From: Flavobacterium sp. KS-LB2
GTDB lineage: Bacteria; Bacteroidota; Bacteroidia; Flavobacteriales; Flavobacteriaceae
NCBI RefSeq assembly: GCF_036895565.1
Contig: NZ_CP145904.1
Span: forward strand, 868,001 to 932,000
Length of the DNA stretch: 64,000 nucleotides
Reading direction: 5' to 3'
Shown here: positions 28,391 through 37,684 of the stretch, one piece after another
Layout: each line of letters opens with the position of its first letter
Position numbering within the stretch: the first letter of the stretch is position 1
Translations under genes and position numbers: made by a program
Notes under the pieces: model-generated
Database searches by the model: none
Seen by the model: the letters and a program-made list of their open reading frames with translations, nothing else
What the model was told of the DNA's origin: nothing

Positions 28391-29083
28391 CTATTTCGTT
28401 GAATTTTCACAAACTAAAATTTCAGCAATTTTCCAATCAAAATTGCTATCGATATCATGGGAACTTTTTTCATCCATAACATATTTTTTAATCCTAACGA
28501 AATCTGTTAAGTATTTTTTCTCTTTTAGAGCTTTAACATTTATGATGTAGATAGCACCATTAAGTTCATAAACCTTAGGGCAGTCCTGTCTTCTGGTAAA
28601 AATCTCATCTTTGGAATTTACCAGCCATCCATTTAAATTTTCTTCTTTTAGTACGTAATATGGGTTTGATTTAGTTTCTAAAACGGAAGCTACCATCTCA
28701 CAATTTTCGTCAAATTCATTTAAAGCCTCTCTAATATGCTTGTCAGTTCTAAAAGGTGAAGTTGCTTGCAATAGCACCAATACCTCTGAAAAATAACCTC
28801 GTTTTTCATAATATTCTATAGCATGTAATAGAACTTCAGATGTGCCAGTTCTATCGGTTGCAAGTTGAGCAGGTCGGATAAAAGGGACTTTTAAGCCTAA
28901 TGATTCTACGATATTTTTAATTTCTAAATCATCTGTTGATACACAAATCTGTTCGTTTTGGAAAACTTTTTGGGCGGCATCTATGGTGTATTGGATTAAA
29001 GGTTTTTTATTTAATAATTTAATGTTTTTTCTCGGCACACCTTTAGATCCACCGCGAGCTGGAATGACAACTAATGTTTTCAA
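28391..29083 (-). CDS. legF: CMP-legionaminate/acylneuraminate cytidylyltransferase
   Basis: 230 residues. The signature VVIPARGGSKGVPRKNIKLL is at the N-terminus, with later KPLIQYTIDAA, VSTDDLEIK and LLQATSPFRTDKHI. These are the CTP-binding blocks of the NeuA/LegF/PseF family. It activates the nonulosonic acid to its CMP derivative. It overlaps ptmE by 4 bp. Because LegB, LegC and PtmE homologues are in the same operon, legionaminic acid is more likely than sialic acid as substrate; the sequence alone cannot separate the two. Confidence 0.92.
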   Translation of the reverse strand: MKTLVVIPARGGSKGVPRKNIKLLNKKPLIQYTIDAAQKVFQNEQICVSTDDLEIKNIVESLGLKVPFIRPAQLATDRTGTSEVLLHAIEYYEKRGYFSEVLVLLQATSPFRTDKHIREALNEFDENCEMVASVLETKSNPYYVLKEENLNGWLVNSKDEIFTRRQDCPKVYELNGAIYIINVKALKEKKYLTDFVRIKKYVMDEKSSHDIDSNFDWKIAEILVCENSTK

Positions 29084-30126
29084 AATCTTATTTGTTTAAT
29101 ATCGTCTTGTGCTTTTTTAAAATCTTCATGTTTGCCGATATCTAACCAATAACCCACCAATGGATAAGACACAACTTTTAATTTTTCAGTAATTAATTTA
29201 TCTATTAAATCAGTCGCGTTAAAAAATACTTCTTTAGGTATATGCTTTAAAATAGATTTTTTCATAATGTAGATTCCGCCATTTGAATAGTAGGTATACA
29301 TTGGTTTTTCTTTGAAACTCTCTATTGCGCCATCCTTAGTTTCTAACACAGCATAAGGAATATTTACCTCGTACGGTATAGTTAATACTGAAAAATCTGC
29401 CTCTTTCTCAATAAAATCAAGAAACAATTGTTCGTAATCTACATTAGTTAGAATATCAGAATTCATAACTAAAACATATTCATGTTGTAAATTATCAATT
29501 TTTGAAACAGCACCAATTGTGCCTAAAGGTTCATCTTCCCAAACATAATTAATATCAATATTTTTATCTTTGCCATCACCAAAATAGTTTTCTACTTGTT
29601 CACCTAAATATTTTACGGAGAACCAAAAGTCGTCAATTCCGTACAGAGCTAAGCGATCAACATTATACTCCATAATTGCTTTACTTCCTACCTTTAAAAG
29701 TGGTTTTGGTACCGTATCAGTAAGTGGTTGTAAACGCTGTCCTCGTCCGCCTGCCATGATTATGGCATCAATTGGGAGGTAAGATCTCATTACCCTAAAA
29801 TTAATAACATTTACTACCTTAAGTTCACTATCTACAACGGGAAGAATTCGGAAATTACCTTTTCGATACTCAATTATTTTCTTAATATCCTGATCTCCCT
29901 TTTTGATAAACTTTGGATGTAATTGAATAATACCATCTACGATTTTGTTGATAGTAACACCTTTTATCAATGCTCTTCTCACATCTCCATCGGTAAGTGA
30001 ACCCAATAGTTTATTCTCTTTATTTACTACAAATAAAATGGCATCTTGTGCAAGGAAATCAAGTTTTATTAAAGCTTCTTTAATACTACTTCCTGAAGAA
30101 ATCAAATGATCTCTAAAATTTCTCAT
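29080..30126 (-). CDS. ptmE: CBS-domain nucleotidyltransferase (PtmE/LegE type, GlcN-1-P guanylyltransferase)
   Basis: 348 residues. There are two N-terminal CBS domains (about 1-115, including KLLGSLTDGDVRRALIKG). The NTP-transferase domain starts IIMAGGRGQRLQPLTDTVPK with KPLLKVGSKAIMEYN, followed by VMNSDILTNVDYEQL and NGGIYIMKKSILKHIP. This CBS-plus-nucleotidyltransferase architecture is that of Campylobacter PtmE, which makes the GDP-linked glucosamine precursor for legionaminic acid. It overlaps legG by 14 bp and legF by 4 bp. Together with glmS at the operon end it points to the GDP-sugar version of the pathway. Confidence 0.88.
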   Translation of the reverse strand: MRNFRDHLISSGSSIKEALIKLDFLAQDAILFVVNKENKLLGSLTDGDVRRALIKGVTINKIVDGIIQLHPKFIKKGDQDIKKIIEYRKGNFRILPVVDSELKVVNVINFRVMRSYLPIDAIIMAGGRGQRLQPLTDTVPKPLLKVGSKAIMEYNVDRLALYGIDDFWFSVKYLGEQVENYFGDGKDKNIDINYVWEDEPLGTIGAVSKIDNLQHEYVLVMNSDILTNVDYEQLFLDFIEKEADFSVLTIPYEVNIPYAVLETKDGAIESFKEKPMYTYYSNGGIYIMKKSILKHIPKEVFFNATDLIDKLITEKLKVVSYPLVGYWLDIGKHEDFKKAQDDIKQIRF

Positions 30127-31222
30127 ATTCTTTTTTTAGGATTTCAATAATTTTTGAAGCTGTTTCTCCATCCCCATAAATACTAGAAACTGTGATTGCT
30201 TTTTGATTTTCAATCGATTGTACTGCTTCTATTATTTTTTGTTTTTTAAAGGGGGTATTTATGATGTTCTTTGTCATAATTCGACCATCTTGTCTGTTTC
30301 CTAGATTAATAACCCACTTTGGAAAAAAGGCTGCTTCTATAAAACCACTGGAAGTATTTCCGATCATCATCTTGCAATATTTCATACAAGATAGATATCC
30401 AATCATTCCAAAAGATTCCACGATTTTTAAATTTGGATTATCCTTTCCAAACTCTAAAATAATCTCCTTGATCTGATCGCCTGTGGTATCTGCATTAGGT
30501 AAAGTAATTACTACTTGGTAATTTTTCATTAAATCTGAAAAAGACAATAGCAGTTCGTCAATATAATTTAAATTCATTTTCAGATTTACAGTTTCTGGAT
30601 GGAAAGTGCAAAGAAGTGTAGGTAATGATAGGTCAATATTAAATTTAGATTTGAAACGGTCAATACTCAAGTAATTTATATTTTTTAAATTATCAATACT
30701 TAGAGCACCAACATTAAAGGTTTGTGCTTCGGGATTAATTTGATTAGCTTTCTCTTTATAAATTGTAGTTGAAACAAATAACAACTTCGACATTAATGAA
30801 ATAGCATGCCTGTATACATTATCTATAGCACCTAGAGTTGTTTCTCCGGCATGTAAATGAGCTACCTTGTAAACAAATGGAGTTGTCGCAGTTACGGCAG
30901 CAAACATTTCATATCTGTCGCCCAAGGCAATAATATAATCGTATTTATTTTTGGACCAAAAATCTGAAAAAATATTTATACTTACTCCAATATTTTTTGT
31001 TATATCTAACGGATTACGATTGTTGATAGGGGTTTTAATTTTATGAATTTTCTTAAAATTTGATTTTTCAATTTCAGTTATTGTAAAACCATGTTCTTTC
31101 GACAAATGAGTGCCGAAGGCAACAACCTCTAAATTGAAAAATTCATCCGATTTAAGATGATTCAAGAGTGGTAAATAAATACCGAAATCAGCACGTGAAC
31201 TTGTTAATACTGCAATTCTCAT
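30113..31222 (-). CDS. legG: Hydrolysing NDP-sugar 2-epimerase (NeuC/LegG type)
   Basis: 369 residues. It starts RIAVLTSSRADFGIYLPLLNHL, the usual NeuC/LegG opening. Further blocks are IALGDRYEMFAAVTA, VAHLHAGETTLGAIDNVYRHAISLMS, TFHPETVNL and IGNTSSGFIEAAFF. The His of HPETV, the GDR motif and the HAGE motif belong to the active site of the hydrolysing 2-epimerases. It releases the 2-epimerised diacetamido-trideoxyhexose that NeuB/LegI condenses with phosphoenolpyruvate. It overlaps legI by 4 bp. Confidence 0.92.
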   Translation of the reverse strand: MRIAVLTSSRADFGIYLPLLNHLKSDEFFNLEVVAFGTHLSKEHGFTITEIEKSNFKKIHKIKTPINNRNPLDITKNIGVSINIFSDFWSKNKYDYIIALGDRYEMFAAVTATTPFVYKVAHLHAGETTLGAIDNVYRHAISLMSKLLFVSTTIYKEKANQINPEAQTFNVGALSIDNLKNINYLSIDRFKSKFNIDLSLPTLLCTFHPETVNLKMNLNYIDELLLSFSDLMKNYQVVITLPNADTTGDQIKEIILEFGKDNPNLKIVESFGMIGYLSCMKYCKMMIGNTSSGFIEAAFFPKWVINLGNRQDGRIMTKNIINTPFKKQKIIEAVQSIENQKAITVSSIYGDGETASKIIEILKKEYEKF

Positions 31223-32232
31223 ACTATAATTAAATCGTCTTTATTAAAATTTTTAATTGCTTTTTTTCCCAAAATAGCATCCCATTGCATAGCAGATATC
31301 CCGTTTCCAGGTCTTTTGGTAGTAATATTATCTTCAGTAAATAGACTGTCTTTCTCTATGTTTTTTTTAGCGACAATACTTTTTCTGGCTATAATAATAT
31401 TTTTTATTTCACTTTCACTAGGCTCCTTTATACCATTACCAGAAAGTGTTTGCTCAATGTTACGGATAGCTTTGCACATTGCAATTAATTCAGCAGGTTC
31501 TAATGAAGAGGCATGGTCTGGACCTGGAAGATGTCTATTTAAAGTAAAATGTTTTTCAATAACTGTAGCTCCCAAAGCAACCGCAGCGATTGGTACTTCA
31601 ATACCCAAGGTGTGATCTGAATATCCAATCTTTACATCAAACTCTTTTTCGATACTGAGCATCGCTTTAAGATTCACATCTTTCATAGGGGTTGGATACT
31701 CAGTATTACAATGTAAGATTGTTATTTTCTCCTTCGAAATTCCAGCATTTAAGAAAACTTCTAATGCATCCTTTATTTCATACATCATTGACATACCAGT
31801 AGAAATGATTACTTCTTCGAACAAGAAAGCGGCTTTCTTTAAATAGGGCAAGTTTGTAATTTCACCACTTGGTATTTTTACTACTTTTAATCCTATAGAA
31901 GCTAAATATTCCAGAGAATCTAAATCAAATGCAGTTGAGAAAAAAGGAATATTTTTTTCTTTGCAATATTTTATTAATTCCTCATGTTGATCGTGAGACA
32001 ATTCCAACTTTTTTAACATCTCAAGTTGTGTATCGCCCCCATTTTGAGTATTCTTAATTTGATACTCTGCTTTTTTAGCGGTTTTTGAAACTAAATGTTC
32101 AGCCTTAAAAGTCTGAAATTTAATATAATCAACACCTGCATTGACTGCTGCATCTATTAATTTGAATGCCTTATTAATATCACCATTGTGATTAACGCCG
32201 GCTTCAGCAATGATAACTACTTTTCTACTCAT
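31219..32232 (-). CDS. legI: N-acetylneuraminate/legionaminate synthase
   Basis: 337 residues. The TIM barrel begins with IIAEAGVNHNGDINKAFKLI, then VDYIKFQTFKAEHLVSK, IISTGMSMMYEI, ILHCNTEYPTP, IGYSDHTLGIEV and VIEKHFTLNRHLPGPDHASS. These are the metal and PEP sites of the NeuB family. A C-terminal SAF domain (about 280-337) ends the protein. It condenses PEP with the LegG product. It overlaps the acetyltransferase gene upstream and legG downstream by 4 bp each. Confidence 0.95.
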   Translation of the reverse strand: MSRKVVIIAEAGVNHNGDINKAFKLIDAAVNAGVDYIKFQTFKAEHLVSKTAKKAEYQIKNTQNGGDTQLEMLKKLELSHDQHEELIKYCKEKNIPFFSTAFDLDSLEYLASIGLKVVKIPSGEITNLPYLKKAAFLFEEVIISTGMSMMYEIKDALEVFLNAGISKEKITILHCNTEYPTPMKDVNLKAMLSIEKEFDVKIGYSDHTLGIEVPIAAVALGATVIEKHFTLNRHLPGPDHASSLEPAELIAMCKAIRNIEQTLSGNGIKEPSESEIKNIIIARKSIVAKKNIEKDSLFTEDNITTKRPGNGISAMQWDAILGKKAIKNFNKDDLIIV

Positions 32233-32849
32233 ATAATTTTTCCGGGATTCCCCACAACTTTTAAATTATCATTTACATCAGTAATAATTACAGAACCGGC
32301 ACCGATAATAACATTTTTCCCAATTTTTATTCCCTGTTTGATTACTGAATTTGCACCAATAAAAGTGTTTTCGCCTATTTGAACATTACCGCACAATACT
32401 GCTCCTGGTCCTATATGCACGGCATTACCAATTTTACATTCATGTTCTAAAATGGCCGCTGTGTTAACGATACAAAAATTTCCTATTGTAACTAGCGGAT
32501 TAATAGACGCATGTCGTGCTATTAAATTTCCATTCCCAAAAGTTATCATACGGGATACAGAAGCCGCAGGATGCGTAATATTTAAAACGTTCTTTCCTTT
32601 AGAGAGAATAAGTTTTCCTAAACGATTTCTTAACTCGTTATCGCCAATACCGAGTATAAATTCGTAGTTTTCTGTCCAATCAAAATCTGGATTTAATTCA
32701 AAACCCATATATTTTAAATCAAAATAATTATGTGCGACTACGTCTGGCTCTAGATAACCATCTATTTTGATATTAGCTAACATAGCAGCTTCGGCCACCA
32801 CAAATCCATGCCCTGAATAACCTGCTAAAATCGTTTGCTTTTTTTTCAT
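32229..32849 (-). CDS. NeuD-family sugar acetyltransferase, probable LegH
   Basis: 206 residues. An N-terminal PglD/NeuD-type Rossmann-like domain (TILAGYSGHGFVVAEAAML, ILGIGDNELR) is followed by left-handed beta-helix hexapeptide repeats from about residue 95 (IGNFCIVNTAAILEHECKIG, VHIGPGAVLCGNVQIG, TFIGANSVIKQGIKIG). The catalytic His is in LEHECKIG. In sialic acid loci such proteins are NeuD. Here an N-acetyltransferase for the 4-amino sugar (LegH) is otherwise missing from the pathway, so this gene is the natural candidate. The start lies 138 bp from the dehydrogenase gene. Confidence 0.82.
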   Translation of the reverse strand: MKKKQTILAGYSGHGFVVAEAAMLANIKIDGYLEPDVVAHNYFDLKYMGFELNPDFDWTENYEFILGIGDNELRNRLGKLILSKGKNVLNITHPAASVSRMITFGNGNLIARHASINPLVTIGNFCIVNTAAILEHECKIGNAVHIGPGAVLCGNVQIGENTFIGANSVIKQGIKIGKNVIIGAGSVIITDVNDNLKVVGNPGKII

Positions 32850-32987
32850 AATATTTTTTTAAAATTATGCATATTTGTTGCTTTTTTTATTGCTGTAGCA
32901 TAACATAGATGATTTATTTATTCATTATTTATTAATTGGACTATCTTTTTTATTAAAAGACAATGTTTTATGCTTAAAGTCCTTTTT

Positions 32988-34280
32988 TTATAACTTCCCA
33001 TCCGCATGATTCAAAATTCCTTTTACATCGTAAATAACAGCATTCTCTTTTTTGAGCTCCTCTAAATCAAGATTTAAAAATTCGTTATGGGCAACCCCTA
33101 AAACAACTGCATCAAATTTTTGATTTGGTATTGTATTGGTGGATTTTAATCCATATTCATGAAGAATTTCTGCCGGATTTGCCCAAGGGTCGTAAATTGT
33201 GATCTTGACATTATAATCTTCTAAAGCTTTTATGACGTCGATGATTTTGGTATTCCGCACATCAGGACAGTTTTCTTTGAAAGTGATACCTAAAATTAGT
33301 AAAGAAGCACCATTGATAGCTATATTTTTTTTAATCATGAGCTTCACTACTTGCGAAGCTACATATTCTCCCATACTGTCGTTTAACCGTCTTCCTGCTA
33401 AAATAATTTCGGGGTGGTAGCCAGCTTCTTGTGCTTTTTGAGCCAAGTAGTATGGATCTACCCCGATGCAATGGCCACCTACTAATCCAGGTTTGAAAGG
33501 AAGAAAGTTCCATTTTGTACCCGCGGCTTCTAAAACTGCATGGGTATCAATATTTAGTAAATTGAATATTTTAGCCAATTCATTGACAAAAGCAATGTTG
33601 ATATCTCGTTGCGAATTTTCTATTACTTTGGCCGCTTCTGCAACTTTTATAGTAGGAGCGAGGTGAGTTCCAGCTGTAATAACTGATTTATACAAATCAT
33701 TCACCTTTCTACCAATTTGTGGTGTTGAGCCTGAGGTGACTTTTAGAATTTTCTCAACGGTATGTTCCTTATCTCCGGGATTAATGCGTTCTGGAGAATA
33801 ACCTGCGAAGAAATCCTTATTAAATTTCAGTCCTGAAACTTTTTCCAGAACTGGAATGCATTCCTCCTCAGTTGCACCAGGATAAACCGTAGATTCATAA
33901 ATAACAATGTCCCCTTTTTTTAATACTTTGCCTACTGTTTCGCTGGCTTTGTAAAGTGGCGTTAAATCAGGACGGTTGTTTTTATCTACAGGTGTGGGAA
34001 CGGTAATGATGTAGTAGTTGCAGTCGGCGATATCCTCTAGATTAGAAGAACATAACAAGCCAGTAGGGTTCTCGACTGCGCTCGAACTGAAAAAGTCAGA
34101 AACTAATACCGCTTGCAATACCTCATCACTGATTTCTCTTGTTTTATCACTTCCTCTGTTTAATTCGTCGATACGGGTTTGGTTGATATCGAAACCTACT
34201 ACTTGATACTGTGCGGCAAAAAGACGTGCCAATGGTAATCCTACGTAACCCAAACCAATTACTGCAATTTTTATGCTCAT
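32988..34280 (-). CDS. tviB: UDP-N-acetyl-hexosamine 6-dehydrogenase (TviB/WbpO type)
   Basis: 430 residues, UDP-glucose/GDP-mannose dehydrogenase family. The N-terminal Rossmann motif is [56 protein letters not shown] and the catalytic Cys in [12 protein letters not shown] (about 265-276) follow. [15 protein letters not shown] is in the C-terminal domain. The [16 protein letters not shown] pattern marks the TviB/WbpO branch acting on UDP-GlcNAc or UDP-GalNAc. It overlaps the epimerase gene by 4 bp. Product: the UDP-N-acetylhexosaminuronic acid used in the repeat unit. Confidence 0.92.
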   Translation of the reverse strand: MSIKIAVIGLGYVGLPLARLFAAQYQVVGFDINQTRIDELNRGSDKTREISDEVLQAVLVSDFFSSSAVENPTGLLCSSNLEDIADCNYYIITVPTPVDKNNRPDLTPLYKASETVGKVLKKGDIVIYESTVYPGATEEECIPVLEKVSGLKFNKDFFAGYSPERINPGDKEHTVEKILKVTSGSTPQIGRKVNDLYKSVITAGTHLAPTIKVAEAAKVIENSQRDINIAFVNELAKIFNLLNIDTHAVLEAAGTKWNFLPFKPGLVGGHCIGVDPYYLAQKAQEAGYHPEIILAGRRLNDSMGEYVASQVVKLMIKKNIAINGASLLILGITFKENCPDVRNTKIIDVIKALEDYNVKITIYDPWANPAEILHEYGLKSTNTIPNQKFDAVVLGVAHNEFLNLDLEELKKENAVIYDVKGILNHADGKL

Positions 34281-35257
34281 TTTTTATTTTTTAAATTTTC
34301 CCAGTACCAATCAACAGCTTTTTTCAAGCCTTGTTGCATTGAATATTGTGGAGTATATCCTAATAAATTTTTGGCTTTTTCTATACTTGCTAACGAATGT
34401 GGAATATCACCTGCTCTAGTTGGTCCGTATGTTGTTTTAACAGCAGCAATTTCATGATCAAATAAGGACAAGTACTTCTTAAGTGCTTCCATTAAATCAT
34501 TTAATGAAGTGCGATTACCAAAAGCGGTATTGTAGACAGTATTAATCGCCAACGGATTTTCTGTAAAGAGCGCTAGTTCATTCATTTGAATCACATTGTC
34601 GATATACGTAAAATCTCTAGAATTAGTACCATCGCCGTTGATCACTGGACTTTCATGGTTCATTAATTTTTTGACAAACAACGGAATTACAGCGGCATAC
34701 GCCCCATTGGGATCTTGTCGTCTTCCAAAAACGTTAAAATACCGCAACCCAATGGTCTCTAAGCCATAGGTTTTGCTGAATATTTCGGCGTACAACTCGT
34801 TTACGTATTTAGTAATAGCGTAGGGGGAAAGTGGTTTTCCAATTACGTCTTCTACTTTCGGTAAGTTTTCTGAATCTCCATAGGTAGAGGAACTGGCAGC
34901 ATAAACAAAACGTTTTACACCCGCATCTCTGGAAGCAACTAGCATGTTTAAAAAACCAGAAATATTAACGGCATTAGTAGTAATGGGATCGTTAATGGAT
35001 CTGGGAACCGAGCCTAAAGCTGCTTGGTGTAATACATAATCCATTCCTTGTGCTGCTTTATGGCAGTCTTCTTCATTGCGAATGTCGCCGTGAAGGAGCG
35101 TAAAATTTGGGTTGTCTAAAAATGGAGTAATATTATACAAATGGCCTGTAGCAAAATTGTCTAAGCAAGTTACCCTATGTCCTTTGTCTAAAAAATATTC
35201 GCATAGATTAGATCCAATGAATCCACCTCCACCTGTTATTAAAATTGACTGCTTCAT
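34277..35257 (-). CDS. tviC: UDP-GlcNAc(A) 4-epimerase (TviC/WbpP type)
   Basis: 326 residues, extended short-chain dehydrogenase. NAD-binding motif [16 protein letters not shown], then [21 protein letters not shown], catalytic YAITK (Tyr-x3-Lys, about 148-152), [20 protein letters not shown] and [14 protein letters not shown]. It matches the WbpP/TviC group, which interconverts UDP-GlcNAc(A) and UDP-GalNAc(A). Its partner is the dehydrogenase immediately downstream, so UDP-GalNAcA is the expected product of the pair. It is the first intact sugar-metabolism gene of the operon. Confidence 0.92.
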   Translation of the reverse strand: MKQSILITGGGGFIGSNLCEYFLDKGHRVTCLDNFATGHLYNITPFLDNPNFTLLHGDIRNEEDCHKAAQGMDYVLHQAALGSVPRSINDPITTNAVNISGFLNMLVASRDAGVKRFVYAASSSTYGDSENLPKVEDVIGKPLSPYAITKYVNELYAEIFSKTYGLETIGLRYFNVFGRRQDPNGAYAAVIPLFVKKLMNHESPVINGDGTNSRDFTYIDNVIQMNELALFTENPLAINTVYNTAFGNRTSLNDLMEALKKYLSLFDHEIAAVKTTYGPTRAGDIPHSLASIEKAKNLLGYTPQYSMQQGLKKAVDWYWENLKNKK

Positions 35258-35291
35258 TATTTATTGCTTTCTTATTTACTTTTATCTTTTT

Positions 35292-35696
35292 CTAAGTTAA
35301 AAACACTTTTCGTAATGTAGTTGTAGAAAATCGATGATACCTTACATTAGAAAACAATTCTATTCATTAATCTTAACAATACTTACGACCAGTAAAATTT
35401 TTAGCTTGGTATTCATTGTAAACAATGCGAACATCTAAGTGGAATGACTTAAGTATATCTTCAAGGTCTTTTTCGGTAGCGTAAGGCACAATTTCATCCA
35501 CAAACTTGCATCCTTTGAGATGAATATATCGTTCTACAACAATTTGTGTTGGCTTATTTTTTTCAGATTTATCAATTGTAGGATCCGTTTGTAGGGCACA
35601 AATTAAATAATTGCACTTTCGCTTTCCCTCTTCCAGCATTTTGATGTGTCCCGCATGTAACAAATCAAATGCACTAAATGTAATTCCTATTTTCAT
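35292..35696 (-). pseudogene. Cytidylyltransferase-like gene with three nonsense codons
   Basis: From ATG 35696 the frame reads MKIGITFSAFDLLHAGHIK, with the HxGH nucleotidyltransferase motif, through KNFTGRKYC at 35376. There it meets TAA, one Asp codon, TAA and TGA. The same frame then continues IELFSNVRYHRFSTTTLRKV to a final TAG at 35292. The tail matches the end of this adenylyl/cytidylyltransferase family (IELYFN, HRFSS, LR). The gene is therefore full length but interrupted by three nonsense changes within four codons, without a frameshift. An apparent upstream extension from 35720 (MRRSRRKF) is probably not used. Confidence 0.8.
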
Positions 35697-35991
35697 AAAT
35701 TTTCTACGGCTTCGCCGCATGAGTCACGTAATGAATCATGTGGCATTTTTCTGTAGAATACTTTTTACTATTCTAAAATCATAAAAAACCTAGTGACTTA
35801 AGAGAAAAGGTTTTAAATTTTATTTTTAATTAAATGATTAATAAGTAGTTTTACTATTCTTTGTTCTCTATTTGATTGCTATATAAGAAATAATTACACT
35901 TCAAGGATCGTTATTTTTCCTAACTTTTAACGATTTTGCCCTATGAGGCATGTAAATAGTCATCTGGCTAATTCTCCAAGTAACTAATTTT

Positions 35992-36465
35992 TTAATATTC
36001 TAAAGTCACAAAAAAACCGAGCTGCTTTATAACAACAGTTACGTATTTTTTGTTAATTTTTGTTACTATTCCTTCTTTATCTTTAAATGGTCCAGAAGGA
36101 ATTACCAATCGTTGTCCTGTAATTAAGTTCTCAACACTAATGGCTAAATACGGTAGAGATAACGATTCTTTTAATGTCGCAATTTCTTTATCTGAGGCAA
36201 TTGCTGGCTTACCTAACCAAAATAAGTAACGAACTACACCAGTTATTTCAAAGACTTTTGATCGATCTCGATCGTCTAACCTGACAAATACATAAGACTT
36301 TAATAGGGGAACTATCACTTTCTTTTTACGATCTGACCATTGACGAAGTTCTTCTTTGTACGGGCAATACGATTCTAGTCCAATTTTTTCTAATCTTTCA
36401 GCAACTTTTAATTCTTGTTGTGGTTTTGTGTACAACACAAACCAAAATTTATTGTCAATTTGCAT
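35992..36465 (-). CDS. UpxY/NusG-like transcription antiterminator
   Basis: 157 residues. An N-terminal NGN domain (FWFVLYTKPQQELKVAERL, ESYCPYKEELRQWSDRKKK, VPLLKSYVFVRLDD, GVVRYLFWLGKPA) is followed by a KOW segment (VIPSGPFKDKEGIVTKINKKY). It is the specialised NusG paralogue type (UpxY, RfaH-like) found at the start of capsule operons in Bacteroidota. There it lets RNA polymerase read through the long operon. It is the second gene after the promoter at about 37.03 kb and probably acts on this operon's own leader. Confidence 0.92.
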   Translation of the reverse strand: MQIDNKFWFVLYTKPQQELKVAERLEKIGLESYCPYKEELRQWSDRKKKVIVPLLKSYVFVRLDDRDRSKVFEITGVVRYLFWLGKPAIASDKEIATLKESLSLPYLAISVENLITGQRLVIPSGPFKDKEGIVTKINKKYVTVVIKQLGFFVTLEY

Positions 36466-36507
36466 TTAATGATGTTAATTTTGTTTAAACAATTGCTGAA
36501 TATATTA

Positions 36508-36765
36508 TTACTTCGATACGCTACTCTGTAAACTATCTAAATAATCGTGATCTGCTTTGGTATTCTCTATTAAAATATTTTTGTTCTCTATTATTCGTTG
36601 GAGCAGTATTATCATTTCTTTCCTTAGCCTAGCACAAGTTTCGTTTTTACCTTTACTTGAATAAGTGGCTAATTCGTTCTCACAGATTAGCAACAGTTTG
36701 TAATCTGAAACTACTTGTTGATGTGCAGCGAAGTGCTCTTTAGATAATATATTTCCATTCTCCAT
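36508..36765 (-). CDS. Small helical hypothetical protein
   Basis: 85 residues, strongly helical and hydrophilic (ENELATYSSKGKNETCARLR, LQRIIENKNILIENT), compatible with a short coiled coil. It has no recognised domain. It is the first reading frame of the operon, 42 bp before the UpxY gene. Position suggests a regulatory partner in the way UpxZ partners UpxY in Bacteroides, but I see no sequence evidence that it is an UpxZ relative. Confidence 0.6.
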   Translation of the reverse strand: MENGNILSKEHFAAHQQVVSDYKLLLICENELATYSSKGKNETCARLRKEMIILLQRIIENKNILIENTKADHDYLDSLQSSVSK

Positions 36766-37016
36766 TTATATCATTATTTATGTTCTCGGTTGGCAAATGT
36801 GAGTAAAGTTTACAACAGAGCAACATTGAATGTAATAACTGGACGTAAAAAAAGAATAATCGAAAGCATTAATTGTTAGTATTACTTTATTTTACAAAAA
36901 TTAGAGATTCTATTGAATGAACTTTAATAGATTGATTTTTGTTTTTTAGAACACTAGAAGAAAAGGATGTTTAATGATAGAGAATTAAAGCACATTCAAG
37001 ATTGATGTAGACAGTG
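36766..37016 (-). other. Untranslated leader of the polysaccharide operon
   Basis: About 245 nt between the predicted promoter and the first gene on the minus strand. There is no reading frame. Because the second gene encodes an UpxY-type antiterminator, the leader is the expected site of its action. I did not find an obvious stem-loop terminator by eye. Confidence 0.45.
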
Positions 37017-37050
37017 CAAAAGTATTTTTCCATCTTAATTTATTCAATTG
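37017..37050 (-). promoter_or_regulatory. Bacteroidota-type promoter of the polysaccharide operon
   Basis: Read on the minus strand there is TTG (complement of 37045-37047), a 20-nt spacer, then TACTTTTG (complement of 37017-37024). This matches the Bacteroidota sigma-ABfr consensus TTG-N19-21-TAnnTTTG. Transcription would start about 7 nt downstream and run into the gene at 36765. It is the best match in the 36.8-37.7 kb intergenic region for the leftward operon. Confidence 0.6.
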
Positions 37051-37541
37051 CATTTAGTCTTCATAGTGATGGAGCTTTATTAAAAAAAAACAATAAGAAT
37101 GTGATATCAATAACTCATTTAGTTTTAAGTGATTGAAAATCAATTAATTGTATTAATTTGATAACCATGTGCTTTTAATTCAAAGTCACAGTAATAACAA
37201 ATTGTATTGCAGTTTTATACAATAACAAATGATTAGTACTACTTGTATAATGCATAGTTGTTATTGAGGGTAATTAAAATGTCCACTTTGCCCTATTGTT
37301 AAAAATTACTCAGAATGGTAGACGTTAATTGATTTCTAAATTTCCTGATATTTTTAACTATTCTACAATAAAGTACACTTTAAGCTAAAGTTTTGGAGGG
37401 AATTCTAAATTATGAACACATAATAAATAGTTATGCTATTTTTTTACTACATATTCGGATTAGTAAATCTTACTTTTTTAAATTATTACGCAATTATTTT
37501 AACCAATAAGTATTAAATGGCTGCTTAAAAATTTTAAAAAA

Positions 37542-37549
37542 TACATTTG
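37542..37549 (+). promoter_or_regulatory. Possible -7 promoter element of the LytTR gene
   Basis: TACATTTG fits TAnnTTTG and lies about 135 bp before the LytTR start. No TTG is found at the expected -33 spacing, so this is a weak candidate. The rest of 37050-37680 contains no gene. Confidence 0.3.
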
Positions 37550-37684
37550 ATCTTGATTTAGAAATATAATTTTTTTTTTATTATTTAAATAATACAAAAA
37601 GAAGAAGAAACACCTATTACTTATTAATTCGCACTTATTCGCTACGCAACCGTTTTTATTAATAATCGCTGGGTTTAAGCCTTG

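Noticed and set aside
37185..37225. Possible terminator or riboswitch in the large intergenic region
   Set aside because: Short AT-rich repeats such as AATAACAAAT occur, but no stable stem with a T-run or a known riboswitch core could be drawn.
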